From: Ideonella alba
GTDB lineage: Bacteria; Pseudomonadota; Gammaproteobacteria; Burkholderiales; Burkholderiaceae_C
Assembly (NCBI RefSeq): GCF_018069875.1
Contig: NZ_JAGQDF010000004.1
Coordinates: forward strand, 248,001-312,000
Length of the DNA: 64,000 nt
Direction: 5' to 3'
Part shown: piece after piece, positions 16,286 through 31,294 of the stretch
How positions within the stretch are numbered: position 1 is the first letter of the stretch
Layout: each line of letters opens with the position of its first letter
The notes under the pieces: model-generated
Told to the model about the DNA's origin: nothing
Databases searched by the model: none
The model's input: only the letters and a program-made list of their open reading frames with translations
Translations under genes and position numbers: made by a program

Positions 16286-17158
16286 ATGCGCCCCTTGGCA
16301 CCGACCCCCACCCTCCACAGGCCCTGGATCAAGAGCCGTGGCCTGGCCATGCTGCTGGCCGGCGCCCTGCTGGGCTGCTGCGGCGGCGCGGTCCACGCGG
16401 CCCCCGCCGGCTGGACGCTGGTCTGGTCGGACGAATTCAACGCCGCGGCCGGCAGCCCGCCGCAGCCCAGCGTCTGGAGCAATGACCTGGGCAACGCCGA
16501 GGCGGGCGGCTGGGGCAATCACGAACTGCAGTACTACACCGCAGCGCCCAGAAACGCCTTCCACGACGGCAAGGGCCGCCTGGTGCTGCGCGCCGAGCGG
16601 GCGGTCAACCCCGGCCCGTGCTGGAACGGCCGCCCGTGCGAGTTCACCTCCGCGCGCATCCTGACCCGGGGCAAGGTCAGCTACACCTACGGCAAGGTCG
16701 AGGCACGCATCAAGGTACCGGCCGGCGTGGGCCTGTGGCCGGCCTTCTGGAGCCTGGGCGACAGCAATCTGCCGTGGCCGCAAGCCGGCGAGCTGGACAT
16801 CATGGAGTACGTGGGCAAGGAGCCCAACACCACCTACGGCACGGCCCACGGCCCGGGCTACTCCGGCGGCAGCGGCATCGGCCGGCCGCGCCAGTTCGGC
16901 ACGCCGGTGGCCGACAGGTTCCACGTGTTCACGCTGATCAAGCGCCCCAACGAGATCATCTGGCAGGTGGACGGCATCGAGTACCACCGCCTCACGCCGG
17001 CCTCGCTGCCACCGGGTGCGCCCTGGGTGTTCGAGCGGCCCTTCTTCCTCATCCTGAACCTGGCCGTCGGGGGTGACTGGCCGGGTCCGCCGAATGGGAG
17101 CACGGTCTTCCCGGCCCGCATGCTGGTCGACTGGGTCCGCATCTACAAGGAAAGCTGA
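16286..17158 (+). CDS. GH16 endo-beta-glucanase (laminarinase-type), exported
   Basis: A 290-aa family 16 glycoside hydrolase. The catalytic motif GELDIMEYVG carries nucleophile E169 and acid/base E174 (ExDxxE form with the methionine insertion seen in laminarinase-like members). WPAFWSLG and the C-terminal MLVDWVRIYK are also typical. The N-terminus has a hydrophobic signal sequence. LLGC (C31) could be a lipobox, so the enzyme may be a surface or periplasmic lipoprotein; otherwise it is cleaved after VHA near residue 38. It probably cuts beta-1,3 or mixed-linkage glucan into oligomers for the receptor and ABC importer. Confidence 0.93.
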   Translation: MRPLAPTPTLHRPWIKSRGLAMLLAGALLGCCGGAVHAAPAGWTLVWSDEFNAAAGSPPQPSVWSNDLGNAEAGGWGNHELQYYTAAPRNAFHDGKGRLVLRAERAVNPGPCWNGRPCEFTSARILTRGKVSYTYGKVEARIKVPAGVGLWPAFWSLGDSNLPWPQAGELDIMEYVGKEPNTTYGTAHGPGYSGGSGIGRPRQFGTPVADRFHVFTLIKRPNEIIWQVDGIEYHRLTPASLPPGAPWVFERPFFLILNLAVGGDWPGPPNGSTVFPARMLVDWVRIYKES

Positions 17159-17168
17159 GCGTCCGCCC

Positions 17169-18245
<1,077 letters not shown>

Positions 18246-18256
18246 GGGACACGACC

Positions 18257-20434
18257 ATGAGCGCCCCGCTGCCCTACCGCGATGCGTCGCGGCCCGTCGC
18301 CGAACGCGTGGCCGACCTGCTGGCGCGCATGACGGTCGACGAGAAGATCGGCCAGCTGATGATGTGGGACGCCCGCGGCGAGGACCTGTCCTGCGTCACC
18401 GCGCGCCACGCCGGCGCCCTGCTGCACATCCTGGGCGACAAGGCCAACCGGGCGATGGACCTGGCCGCGACCACCCGCCTGGGCATTCCCCTGCTGATCG
18501 GCGAAGACGCCATCCACGGCCACTCGTTCTGGCAGGGCGCCACCATTTTCCCCACCCAGCTGGCCCTGGCCTGCAGCTGGAACCCGGCGCTGATCGAGCA
18601 GGTGGCCCGCGTCACCGCGCGCGAGGTCGTGCCCACCGGCATCCACTGGACCTTCTCCCCGGTGCTGTGCCTGAGCCGCGACCTGCGCTGGGGGCGCACC
18701 GGCGAGACCTTCGGCGAGGACCCGTGGCTGATCGGCGAACTCGGCGCCGCGATGATCCGCGGCTACCAGGGCGCCGGCCTGGCCGATCCCGAGGGCATCC
18801 TGGCCACGGCCAAGCACTACGCCGGCTACTCCGAGACCCAGGGCGGACGCGACGCCTCCGAGGCCGACCTGAGCCCGCGCAAGCTGCGCAGCTACTTCCT
18901 GCCGCCGTTCCGCCGCGCGGTGCAGGCCGGGGCGATGACCTTCATGACCGGCTACCAGTCGATCGACGGCGTGCCCTCGACCGCCAACCGCTGGCTGCTG
19001 ACCGAGGTGCTCAAGGACGAATGGGGCTTTCGCGGCGTGCTGGTGACCGACTGGGACAACGTGGGCCGCCTGGTCCACGAACAGCAGGTCTGCGCCAACC
19101 GCGCCGAGGCCGCCGCGGTGGCCCTGAAGGCCGGCAACGACCTAGTGATGGTCACGCCCGACTTCTTCGACGGCGCCCGCGAGGCCCTGGCGCGGGGGCT
19201 GATCACCGAGGCCGACCTGGACGCCCCTTGCGCGCGCCTGCTGGCGCTGAAGTTCGCGATGGGCCTGTTCGAGCAGCCGCGCCGCGCCGACCTGGCCGAA
19301 GCCGCACGCCGCACCGGCTGCGCGGCCCACCGCGCGATCAACCTCGACGCGGCCCGCCAGAGCCTGGTGCTGCTGCACAACGACGGCCTGCTGCCGCTGG
19401 ACCCCGGCGCGCTGCGCCGCATCGCAGTCATCGGACCGAACGCCGACGACGCGCTGCAGCAGCTGGGCGACTGGTCGCTGGGCTCCTGCCAGCACCCGCC
19501 CGAGGCCGGCCAGCACCCGCGCGAGACCATCACCACCGTCCTGGACGGCCTGCGCCAGCTCGCGCCGCCCGGCCTGCAGGTGCTGCATGCGCCGGGCTGC
19601 CGCATCACCGACGAGGGCACCGAGGGCGTGGACGAGGCCATGGCGCTGGCGGCACAGGCCGATGTGGTGGTGGCCGTCGTCGGTGACCACCTGAGCCTGG
19701 TGGGCGAGACCCTGTCCACCGCCACGCTGGAGCTGCAGGGCGGACAGGTGGCGCTGCTGGATGCCCTGGCAGCCTGCGGCCGCCCCTTCGTGCTGGTGCT
19801 GGTCAACAGCAAGCCGCTGGTGCTGCCGCGCTCGGCCGGGCGGGCGCGCGCCATCCTCCAGGCCTTCAATCCCGGCATGTGCGGTGGCCAGGCCGTGGCC
19901 GAGGCGGTGTTCGGACAGCTCAACCCCAGCGGCCGGCTGGCGATCTCGATGCCGGTGCACGTGGGGCAGCAGCCGGTGTTCTACAGCCAGGTGCGGGGCC
20001 AGCACGGCCACCGCTACGCCGACCTGACGCAGGCCCCGCGCTGGCCCTTCGGGCATGGCCTGGGCTACACCCGGTTTGCCTGGCGAGATGCGCGGCTGGA
20101 CGCCCGCGAGGTTCCCATCGGCGAGCCGGTGACGCTGCGCGTGACCGTGCAGAACGTCGGCGCGCGCCACGGCGTGGAGGTGGTGCAGGCCTATGTCAGC
20201 GACCTGGTCACCTCGGTGACCTGGGTGCAGCGCTCGCTGCAGGGCTGCGCCCGGGTGGAACTCGCCCCCGGCGAATCGCGCGAGGTGGTGATCACGCTGC
20301 CCCCAGAGGCCTTCCGGCTGGTCGACGCCCGGGGCCGCGAGGTGATCGAGCCGGGCGACTTCGAGGTGCAGGTCGGTCCCTCGTCGCGCGAGGAAGACCT
20401 GACGCGCCTGCCGCTGACGCTGCACCGCCGCTGA
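18257..20434 (+). CDS. GH3 beta-glucosidase
   Basis: A 725-aa family 3 glycoside hydrolase. The N-terminal TIM-barrel has KHYAGYSETQGGRD and the nucleophile aspartate in VLVTDWDN (about D265). The second alpha/beta domain follows, and the last ~110 residues resemble the fibronectin-III-like cap (VTLRVTVQNVGARHGVEVVQAYV). There is no signal peptide, so it is cytoplasmic and complements GH1, with preference for beta-1,3 or beta-1,2 glucosides likely but unproven. An ATG at 18242 overlaps the ATPase stop (ATGA). The ATG at 18257 is preferred because AGGGA lies seven bases upstream. It is the last gene of the glucan operon and converges with puhE. Confidence 0.94.
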   Translation: MSAPLPYRDASRPVAERVADLLARMTVDEKIGQLMMWDARGEDLSCVTARHAGALLHILGDKANRAMDLAATTRLGIPLLIGEDAIHGHSFWQGATIFPTQLALACSWNPALIEQVARVTAREVVPTGIHWTFSPVLCLSRDLRWGRTGETFGEDPWLIGELGAAMIRGYQGAGLADPEGILATAKHYAGYSETQGGRDASEADLSPRKLRSYFLPPFRRAVQAGAMTFMTGYQSIDGVPSTANRWLLTEVLKDEWGFRGVLVTDWDNVGRLVHEQQVCANRAEAAAVALKAGNDLVMVTPDFFDGAREALARGLITEADLDAPCARLLALKFAMGLFEQPRRADLAEAARRTGCAAHRAINLDAARQSLVLLHNDGLLPLDPGALRRIAVIGPNADDALQQLGDWSLGSCQHPPEAGQHPRETITTVLDGLRQLAPPGLQVLHAPGCRITDEGTEGVDEAMALAAQADVVVAVVGDHLSLVGETLSTATLELQGGQVALLDALAACGRPFVLVLVNSKPLVLPRSAGRARAILQAFNPGMCGGQAVAEAVFGQLNPSGRLAISMPVHVGQQPVFYSQVRGQHGHRYADLTQAPRWPFGHGLGYTRFAWRDARLDAREVPIGEPVTLRVTVQNVGARHGVEVVQAYVSDLVTSVTWVQRSLQGCARVELAPGESREVVITLPPEAFRLVDARGREVIEPGDFEVQVGPSSREEDLTRLPLTLHRR

Positions 20435-20449
20435 GGCGCGGCGCGCGCC

Positions 20450-21244
20450 TCAGCGCGGCGGCGCCGCCACCGCGCCCTTGGCCCGGTGCGAGCTCAGACC
20501 CCAGCGCCACAGCGCGTCGGTGGGCAGCGGCAGCACCAGCAGCACATGCTCCAGCACACCCAGGGCCAGCAGCGTGCCCAGCAGCACGCGAGCGACCCCT
20601 TCGCCGGTGGCGGGCATGCCGGTGTCGAGCAGCGGGCCCCAGGCGAACACGGTGGCCGCCCCGATCAGCAGCGCGGACAGCGGGAACAGCGGGTTCATCG
20701 CCCGGCGGCGGAAGTAGCTCGACAGGTAGGCCAGGTGCGGCGGCAGCAGGGTCTCGCCCAGGTTGCGCACGCCCAGGAAGATGTTGAGCTTGGCGCTCTG
20801 GCGCATGGCCCACAGCAACGCGTAGGTCCACACGCCCACGCGGTTGCTGCCCGGGCCCACGCAGGCCAGCACGGTCAGGGCCAGCACCACCAGCGCGAAC
20901 TCGTGGTACAGCACGGTCTGCAGCGCCAGGTGGGCACGGCGCCAGCCGGTGGCCTGCGGCGGGCAGGCCTCGCGGCGCGGCCCGGTGACCATGCCCAGCA
21001 GAAAGGCCACCTCCTGCCAGGCCCACACCAGCAGCGCGCAGGTGAAGGCGCAGTAGGCGCCGCTGACCGACACATCGTCGCGCGTGTGCACCAGGCCCCA
21101 CAGCGCGGCCACCAGCACGGCGGTGGTCCAGCGCATCGTGGTGACGAAGGTGCGCTGGGGCAGGCCGTCCAGGTAGATGATGACGCCGGTGCTGAACCAC
21201 CACAGGAACAGCGTGAAGCCGACGGCCAGCGCGATCTCGGTCAC
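20450..21244 (-). CDS. puhE: PuhE, photosynthetic complex assembly protein
   Basis: A 264-aa membrane protein with about seven hydrophobic segments, matching the PuhE (photosynthetic complex assembly protein 2, DUF3623) family. Supporting features are FLWWFSTGVIIYLDGLP at the N-terminus, a central HTRDDVSVSGAYCAF, and NIFLGVRNLGE after it. It starts with GTG and follows acsF by 15 bases. In Rhodobacter, puhE affects reaction-centre and light-harvesting complex assembly. It is the distal gene of the puh-bch operon and converges with the GH3 gene across a 15-base gap. Confidence 0.9.
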   Translation of the reverse strand: MTEIALAVGFTLFLWWFSTGVIIYLDGLPQRTFVTTMRWTTAVLVAALWGLVHTRDDVSVSGAYCAFTCALLVWAWQEVAFLLGMVTGPRREACPPQATGWRRAHLALQTVLYHEFALVVLALTVLACVGPGSNRVGVWTYALLWAMRQSAKLNIFLGVRNLGETLLPPHLAYLSSYFRRRAMNPLFPLSALLIGAATVFAWGPLLDTGMPATGEGVARVLLGTLLALGVLEHVLLVLPLPTDALWRWGLSSHRAKGAVAAPPR

Positions 21245-21259
21245 AGGCGGGCCCGGCGC

Positions 21260-22336
21260 TCAGTAGGCCGGTGCAATGTGCACCTGTGCCGGCAGCTCGT
21301 GGTTCTTCACCGGCAGCAGGTACAGGCGGGCAAAGCACAGCGCGGCGCCGGCACCGCACCAGGCCTGCTGCAGCCGGCCGATCAGGCCGCCGCGGGCCTT
21401 GGCGGCGTCCATGCGGCGCGACCACTCGCACAGCGCGTCCAGGCCGCGGCGGAAGACCGGGTGGTCAATGTCCAGCGACAGCGGGAAGACCTGGCGCGAG
21501 ATCTCGCTGGTGATGCGGAACACCTCGAAGCCGTAGGCCGACGGGTCCAGGCCCATGGCCTGGTGCATCTCGGGGCGGGTGTGGTCGCGCACGTACATGG
21601 TGGCGAAAACCGCCAGCAGGAAGAAGCGGATCCACCAGCGGTTGCCGCCCTGCAGCAGGCCCGGGTTGGCGCGCATGATCAGCGCGAAGCTCTCGCCGTG
21701 GCGGAATTCGTCGTTGCACCAGCGTTCGAACCACCGGAAGATCGGGTGGAAGCGCCGCTCGGGGTGACGCTCGAGCTGGCGGAAGATCGTGATGTAGCGC
21801 GCGTAGCCGATCTTCTCCGACAGGTAGGTCGCGTAGAAGATGTACTTGGGCTTGAAGAAGGTGTAGGCCTTGGTGCGCTTGAGCGCGCCCAGATCCACCC
21901 CCAGGCCGTAGTCCTTCAGCGCCTTGTTCAGGAAGCCGGCGTGGCGCGATTCATCGCGCGCCATGTAGGCCATCAGCTGCTTGACCTCGGGGTGCTCGAT
22001 CTGCTGGCGGATCTCGTTGTAGAGCACGCAGCCACTGAACTCCGAGGTCAGCGAGCTGACCAGGAAGTCCAGGAACTCCTGGTGCAGCGCCGGCGGCAGC
22101 TCGCGGATCTCCTGCGCGAAGGCCTCGTCGCGCTGGAAGTGGTCGTGGTTGTTGTCGCCCTCGTACTCGGCCATCACCGCGTCCCATTCGGCCTTCACCG
22201 AGGACAGGTCCAGCCGGTCGAAGGCCTTGAAGTCGGTGGTGTAGAAGCGCGGGGTCAGCAGCGTCTGGCGGCGGGCGCGGGCGATCGCGTCGTCGGGGTT
22301 CTGCAGCGGGGTGAGGGCGGTGTCGGCGATGTCCAT
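21260..22336 (-). CDS. acsF: AcsF, aerobic Mg-protoporphyrin IX monomethyl ester cyclase
   Basis: A 358-aa diiron oxygenase that forms the isocyclic ring of bacteriochlorophyll using O2. Two iron-binding ExxH motifs are visible: DESRHAGF in the first half and NDEFRHGES in the second, with further carboxylates in SSLTSEFSG. It lies within the puh genes, between puhC and puhE, as in Rubrivivax where acsF was first described. It is the functional counterpart of BchE (701-2335). No promoter of its own is evident. Confidence 0.96.
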   Translation of the reverse strand: MDIADTALTPLQNPDDAIARARRQTLLTPRFYTTDFKAFDRLDLSSVKAEWDAVMAEYEGDNNHDHFQRDEAFAQEIRELPPALHQEFLDFLVSSLTSEFSGCVLYNEIRQQIEHPEVKQLMAYMARDESRHAGFLNKALKDYGLGVDLGALKRTKAYTFFKPKYIFYATYLSEKIGYARYITIFRQLERHPERRFHPIFRWFERWCNDEFRHGESFALIMRANPGLLQGGNRWWIRFFLLAVFATMYVRDHTRPEMHQAMGLDPSAYGFEVFRITSEISRQVFPLSLDIDHPVFRRGLDALCEWSRRMDAAKARGGLIGRLQQAWCGAGAALCFARLYLLPVKNHELPAQVHIAPAY

Positions 22337-22368
22337 GACGCGCTCCGGAAAAGGCAGGGTGAAGGGGC

Positions 22369-22872
22369 TCAGCGCGACGGCGCCAGGGCCGGCAGGTGCA
22401 GCAGCTGAGCGAAGTCGGCGGTGTTGGTCGGGCCGAAGGATTCCAGGTCGATGCGCACGCCGGTGGCCGGGTCGTCCAGGCTGAGGCGGCCGTCGGCATG
22501 GGCGCGCAGGCGGAAGGCGGGGGTCGGCGTGCTGGCCGCCAGGGGCACCTGCGCCGCCAGGCCGGCCACGCGGCGCTCGCGCGCCAGCGCACGCAGCGCG
22601 CCACGCAGGAAGCCGTGGGCGCCGGCCGACAGCGTGGCCAGCGGGTGACCGTCCTCGCGCACCTCGATGCGGCCGTCCGGCAGGTCGCTGAACTGCAGCC
22701 AGCGCTCGACCACCACCGGTGCGGTGCTGGCGCTGGACGGCGCACCGCCGCTGAGCTGCACCCAGGCCACGGCCAGCAGCGTGGCCAGGATCAGGGCGGC
22801 GATGGCGCGCAGCGCGCCGCGGGGGACCTCGACATGGTCGTCGTGCTCAAGGGGTGGGGCGGCGCTGTGCAT
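22369..22872 (-). CDS. puhC: PuhC, photosynthetic complex assembly protein
   Basis: A 167-aa protein with one N-terminal membrane helix ([20 protein letters not shown]) and a periplasmic domain, matching the PuhC family. The ATG at 22870-22872 is chosen; upstream codons lie in the puhB end region. PuhC helps reorganise the LH1/reaction-centre complex in Rhodobacter. It sits eight bases behind puhB and 32 before acsF. Confidence 0.88.
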   Translation of the reverse strand: MHSAAPPLEHDDHVEVPRGALRAIAALILATLLAVAWVQLSGGAPSSASTAPVVVERWLQFSDLPDGRIEVREDGHPLATLSAGAHGFLRGALRALARERRVAGLAAQVPLAASTPTPAFRLRAHADGRLSLDDPATGVRIDLESFGPTNTADFAQLLHLPALAPSR

Positions 22873-22879
22873 GGCGGTC

Positions 22880-23554
22880 TCAGGCGGCGTGCGGCAGGTG
22901 GCCAGGCAGGGCCGCGGGCTCGGTGGTGGTCGGCGCGGCGCTGGTGGCGCGCTGATCGGGTTGCAGGGACGCACTCAGGGCGGTGCCCAGCAGCGCGGCG
23001 ACGCGGTCGACGTCGGGCAGCGCACGCAGCATCGGCTCGGCGCGGGCGAAGCGCCAGGGGCGGCAGTGCGGCCACAGGTGCATCACGCCGATGCGGTCAT
23101 CGCCCAGCAGGCGCAGCGACAGATCGCCGCTGCCATCGGGGTGGCGGCGCAGCTCGGCAGCCTCGATGCGTGTGAGCGGCAGGTTGAAGCTCACCGTCAG
23201 CACGATGCCGATGCGCAGCACCAGGCGGCGGTCGGTCAGCGTGTAGAGCGTGGTGCGCTCGACCAGCCAGGCCAGCACGGCGATGAAGCCCAGCGCCAGC
23301 ACGGCCAGGCCCAGCAGCGGCGCGGTGCCCACCAGCAGGGCCGGTGCACCGGCGCCGTCGGACACCAGGTTCCAGGTCCGCCAGGCCAGCAGCGCCGCGA
23401 AGTACAGCGCGAAGCCGCCCAGGTGAAAGCCGCGCCGGGCCAGCACACGGGCGTCCGGCGCGCCTTGCCACAGCAGGCGCTCGCCCGCCGGCAGCCGCTC
23501 GGGCAGACCGGGCTGCGGCTCGCTGTGGTGCTCGCGGGCGCGGCCGGGGTTCAC
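22880..23554 (-). CDS. puhB: PuhB, reaction-centre assembly protein
   Basis: A 224-aa membrane protein with three hydrophobic segments and a bacterial PH-like domain, seen as RTTLYTLTDRRLVLRIGIVLTVSFN. PuhB is a dimeric assembly factor for the reaction centre. The start overlaps the puhA stop by four bases. The last ~30 residues are low-complexity, alanine/threonine rich, and may be disordered. Confidence 0.92.
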   Translation of the reverse strand: MNPGRAREHHSEPQPGLPERLPAGERLLWQGAPDARVLARRGFHLGGFALYFAALLAWRTWNLVSDGAGAPALLVGTAPLLGLAVLALGFIAVLAWLVERTTLYTLTDRRLVLRIGIVLTVSFNLPLTRIEAAELRRHPDGSGDLSLRLLGDDRIGVMHLWPHCRPWRFARAEPMLRALPDVDRVAALLGTALSASLQPDQRATSAAPTTTEPAALPGHLPHAA

Positions 23555-24327
23555 AGCAGCGGCTCCTGGCGCGAGGGCTCGGCGTACAGCGTGCCGGCGC
23601 CGTAGTAGGCACCGATGCGCTCTTCCTCGAGCAGCGTGACCTGGTCAGGCAGCCTGGTGCCGGGCACGCCCACGAACTGGTGGCCCAGGATCGACTGCAC
23701 CTTGACCGAGCGCTCGCCCACCTTGGCCAGCGTCATCGGCAGCAGCACGCGGCGGCCACCGGCCACTTCCACTTCCAGGTAGCGCAGCAGCACCTCGCTG
23801 CGGTCGACCCAGGCGTCCACCACGGTGCCGCCCTGGGCACCGTCAGCGCCCAGCACCGGCATGCCGCGCGGGTCGGGGTCGCCGTGGGCGATGTCGAAGC
23901 CAGCGGCCACGCGCAGCGGCTGCAGGCGCGGGCCGCGGTCGTCCCAGGTCAGGTCGGGCGTGTCGGGGCGGCCGGCGGCGAAGGCGCCGGGGCCGACTCC
24001 TGCGCGCATCGGGTCACCGATGGGCACGATCGGCGAGCCGGGCACGCGCGAGGTGGCCTCGCCACCGACCAGCGGTTCCGGGGCCGAGTTCGCACCGGGC
24101 GCCTGGCGGGTGCTGCCGTCGCGCAGCAGGAAGGTCTTGGGCGCCGGCACCGCCGGGAAGCCCTGGATGACCACGCGGCCGCCGCGGCCGTCGGACTCCA
24201 GCGGGTAGCCCTCGCGCTTGTTCTCGCGGTGGAGGTAGTAGATCAACCCGGCAAAGAAGATCCAGAACATGTACAGCACGACCTGGGCAATGTCGATGTT
24301 GTGGGTGATGGCGCCAAGATGAGACAT
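23551..24327 (-). CDS. puhA: Photosynthetic reaction centre H subunit
   Basis: A 258-aa H subunit. It has a single N-terminal helix (IAQVVLYMFWIFFAGLIYYL) followed by basic HRENKREGYPLE and a cytoplasmic PRC-barrel domain with GTVVDAWVDRSEVLLRYLEVE. It caps the cytoplasmic face of the L/M subunits, which are not in this window, and governs proton delivery to QB. It lies 22 bases behind lhaA and overlaps puhB. Confidence 0.97.
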   Translation of the reverse strand: MSHLGAITHNIDIAQVVLYMFWIFFAGLIYYLHRENKREGYPLESDGRGGRVVIQGFPAVPAPKTFLLRDGSTRQAPGANSAPEPLVGGEATSRVPGSPIVPIGDPMRAGVGPGAFAAGRPDTPDLTWDDRGPRLQPLRVAAGFDIAHGDPDPRGMPVLGADGAQGGTVVDAWVDRSEVLLRYLEVEVAGGRRVLLPMTLAKVGERSVKVQSILGHQFVGVPGTRLPDQVTLLEEERIGAYYGAGTLYAEPSRQEPLL

Positions 24328-24349
24328 GGGCTTGCTCCTTCAGTGATCG

Positions 24350-25792
24350 TCAGCCGGGGAACTCGGCCAGGCCGAAACGGCCCACCGGTGCCCCGGAACC
24401 GGGCCGCGGGCGTCGCACCAGCGGTCCCAATGCCACCAGGGTGGCGAACAGCAGCGCGATCTCGAGGTGATAGACCACGCTGAATCCAACGCCGGGGCTG
24501 CTCAGCGCCGGCCCCAGCCAGCCGGTCACGGCCAGGGCCGAGACCGCATCCCGCACCGCGCCGCCCAGCGCAATGGCCAGGCCCGCGGCGGTGGCCTGCA
24601 CCGCGCCCCAGGCGCCCAGCGCCAGGCCGTGCGGCACCGCGCCGTCACCCGATTCGTCGAGCGCCATGACCGCGCTGAGCATGGCCACGCTGAACAGGCC
24701 GCCGCCCAGGCCGATCAGGCCGGCGCCGGCGGCGAACAGTGCGACCGAGGACAGCGGCTCGGCAAACACCACCGCGGCAAAGGCCCAGACACCGACCAGC
24801 GCGCCGCCAGCCGCCAGGCGCACCGCGTCGCGGCCCTGCTGCAGCGCGCGCGCGGCCAGCGCAAAAGCCACCAGCGCGCCGGCCGCGGTGAGCGCGCTCA
24901 GCAGCGAGGTGCGCGCCACCGGCAGGTGCAGCACCTGGCCGCCATAGGGTTCGAGCAGGATGTCCTGCATGCTGAAGGCCGCGGTGCCCAGGCCCACTGC
25001 CCACAGCAGGCGGCGCACCGGCGCGCGGCCGGCGAAGGCGGACCAGGCGCGGCGGAACTCGGGCCGCTCGGCCGCGATGCGGCGCGGCTGGCGGGCCTCC
25101 TGCTTCCACAGCGCCACGCCGTTGAGCAGCATCGTCAGCAGCGCCGCGCCCTGCACCACCTGCACCAGGCGCAGCGGGCTGAAGTCCTGCAGCAGCAGGC
25201 CCAGCGCCACGCCGCTGCCCAGGATGCCCAGCATCAGCGACACATACAGCAGCGCCACCACGCGCGGGCGCTGCGCCGGCGCGGCCAAGTCGGTGGCCAG
25301 CGCCAGGCCGGCGGTCTGCGTGGTGTGCAGGCCGGCGCCCACCAGCAGGAAGGCCAGCGCCGCGCCCAGCTGGCCCACCCAGGCCGGGCCGGTGCCTTCA
25401 CCGGTGAGCACGAGCAGGGCGAAGGGCATGATCGACAGGCCGCCGAACTGCAGCAGCGAGCCGAACCAGATGTAGGGCACGCGGCGCCAGCCCAGCGCCG
25501 ACGCATGGTGGTCGCTGCGGTGGCCGATCAGCGCCCGCACCGGCGCGAAGACGATGGGCAGCGCCACCATCAGCGAGACCAGCCAGGCCGGCACCGCCAG
25601 CTCGACGATCATCACCCGGTTGAGCGTGCCGTTGAGCAGCGCCAGCGCCAGGCCCACCGAGACCTGGAACAGCGACAGGCGCAGCAGGCGCCCCAGCGGC
25701 AGCTCGGGCGTGGCGGCGTCGGCAAAAGGCAGGAAGCGCAGCCCGACCTGGCGCCACAGCGCCAGGACCTTCTGCTGCGCGCGGCCGTTCAT
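24350..25792 (-). CDS. lhaA: LhaA, LH1 assembly protein (PucC/BCH family MFS)
   Basis: A 480-aa polytopic protein of the BCH/PucC transporter family with about twelve membrane segments. The family signature LNRVMIVELAVPAWLVSLMVALP is present in the first two helices, followed by RALIGHRSD. Its position next to puhA fits LhaA, needed for LH1 assembly, probably by delivering bacteriochlorophyll. Its ATG overlaps the bchM stop by four bases. A second PucC-family member lies at 38595-39932. Confidence 0.92.
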   Translation of the reverse strand: MNGRAQQKVLALWRQVGLRFLPFADAATPELPLGRLLRLSLFQVSVGLALALLNGTLNRVMIVELAVPAWLVSLMVALPIVFAPVRALIGHRSDHHASALGWRRVPYIWFGSLLQFGGLSIMPFALLVLTGEGTGPAWVGQLGAALAFLLVGAGLHTTQTAGLALATDLAAPAQRPRVVALLYVSLMLGILGSGVALGLLLQDFSPLRLVQVVQGAALLTMLLNGVALWKQEARQPRRIAAERPEFRRAWSAFAGRAPVRRLLWAVGLGTAAFSMQDILLEPYGGQVLHLPVARTSLLSALTAAGALVAFALAARALQQGRDAVRLAAGGALVGVWAFAAVVFAEPLSSVALFAAGAGLIGLGGGLFSVAMLSAVMALDESGDGAVPHGLALGAWGAVQATAAGLAIALGGAVRDAVSALAVTGWLGPALSSPGVGFSVVYHLEIALLFATLVALGPLVRRPRPGSGAPVGRFGLAEFPG

Positions 25793-26520
25793 CCGCGCCT
25801 CCAGGCCATGGCCTGCGAGGTGTAGAAGCCCGAGGCCACGCGCTCGGTGCCGGCGCAGGCCCAGCCCTGACCACCCAGGCGCTGCTGCAGGCGCTGGTGC
25901 AGGTCGTGCTCGGCCACCGGCACGATGGCCGGCGCGCGGTCGCTGCGCGGGAAGAAGCGGCCCACCGCATGCATCGCCGCCAGCGCGGGCGTGCGCGGCG
26001 CAAAGGTGAACAGCATCGAGGCGCGCGTGCGCTCGGCCAGCGCGGCCAGCGCCTGCACCGCGTCGACGGTCTCGTAGTGGATCAGCGAGTCCATCGCCAC
26101 CACGTGGTCGAAGTGGCCCAGCGCCGGGTCCAGCATGTCGCCGGCCAGGAAGGTGATGCGGCCTGCGCCCAGGTCGGCCGGCAGGCGCTCCTGCGCCAGC
26201 GCCATCAGCGTGGGTGACAGATCGATCGCCACCACCTCGGCGCCGCGGCGCGCGGCCTCCACGGCCAGCGCACCGGTGCCGCAGCCAGCGTCCAGCAGGC
26301 GCTGGCCACGCAGGTCGGCCGGCAGCCAGTCGAGCAGTTGGCTGCGCATGCGGCCGCGGCCGGCGCGCACCGTGGCGCGGATGCGGCCCACGGGGGCGTC
26401 CGACGTGAGCCGCGCCCAGGCCTGCACCGCGGTGCGGTCGAAGTAGGTCTCGATCTGGCCGCGCCGGTGGGCGTAGGCCGCTGGCCGCTCGGCCACGGGG
26501 AATCGGGTGGGCATGTCCAT
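25789..26520 (-). CDS. bchM: BchM, Mg-protoporphyrin IX methyltransferase
   Basis: A 243-aa S-adenosylmethionine-dependent methyltransferase that methylates the ring-C propionate of Mg-protoporphyrin IX, just before the cyclase step. The SAM motif LLDAGCGTGAL lies near residues 75-85, with VVAIDLSP and DHVVAMDSLIHY after it. The N-terminal YFDRTAVQAWARLTSDAPV is typical of BchM/ChlM. The ATG at 26518-26520 lies five bases after the bchL stop. The longer open frame shadows bchL. Confidence 0.96.
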   Translation of the reverse strand: MDMPTRFPVAERPAAYAHRRGQIETYFDRTAVQAWARLTSDAPVGRIRATVRAGRGRMRSQLLDWLPADLRGQRLLDAGCGTGALAVEAARRGAEVVAIDLSPTLMALAQERLPADLGAGRITFLAGDMLDPALGHFDHVVAMDSLIHYETVDAVQALAALAERTRASMLFTFAPRTPALAAMHAVGRFFPRSDRAPAIVPVAEHDLHQRLQQRLGGQGWACAGTERVASGFYTSQAMAWRRG

Positions 26521-26525
26521 GGCGT

Positions 26526-31268
<4,743 letters not shown>

Positions 31269-31294
<26 letters not shown>
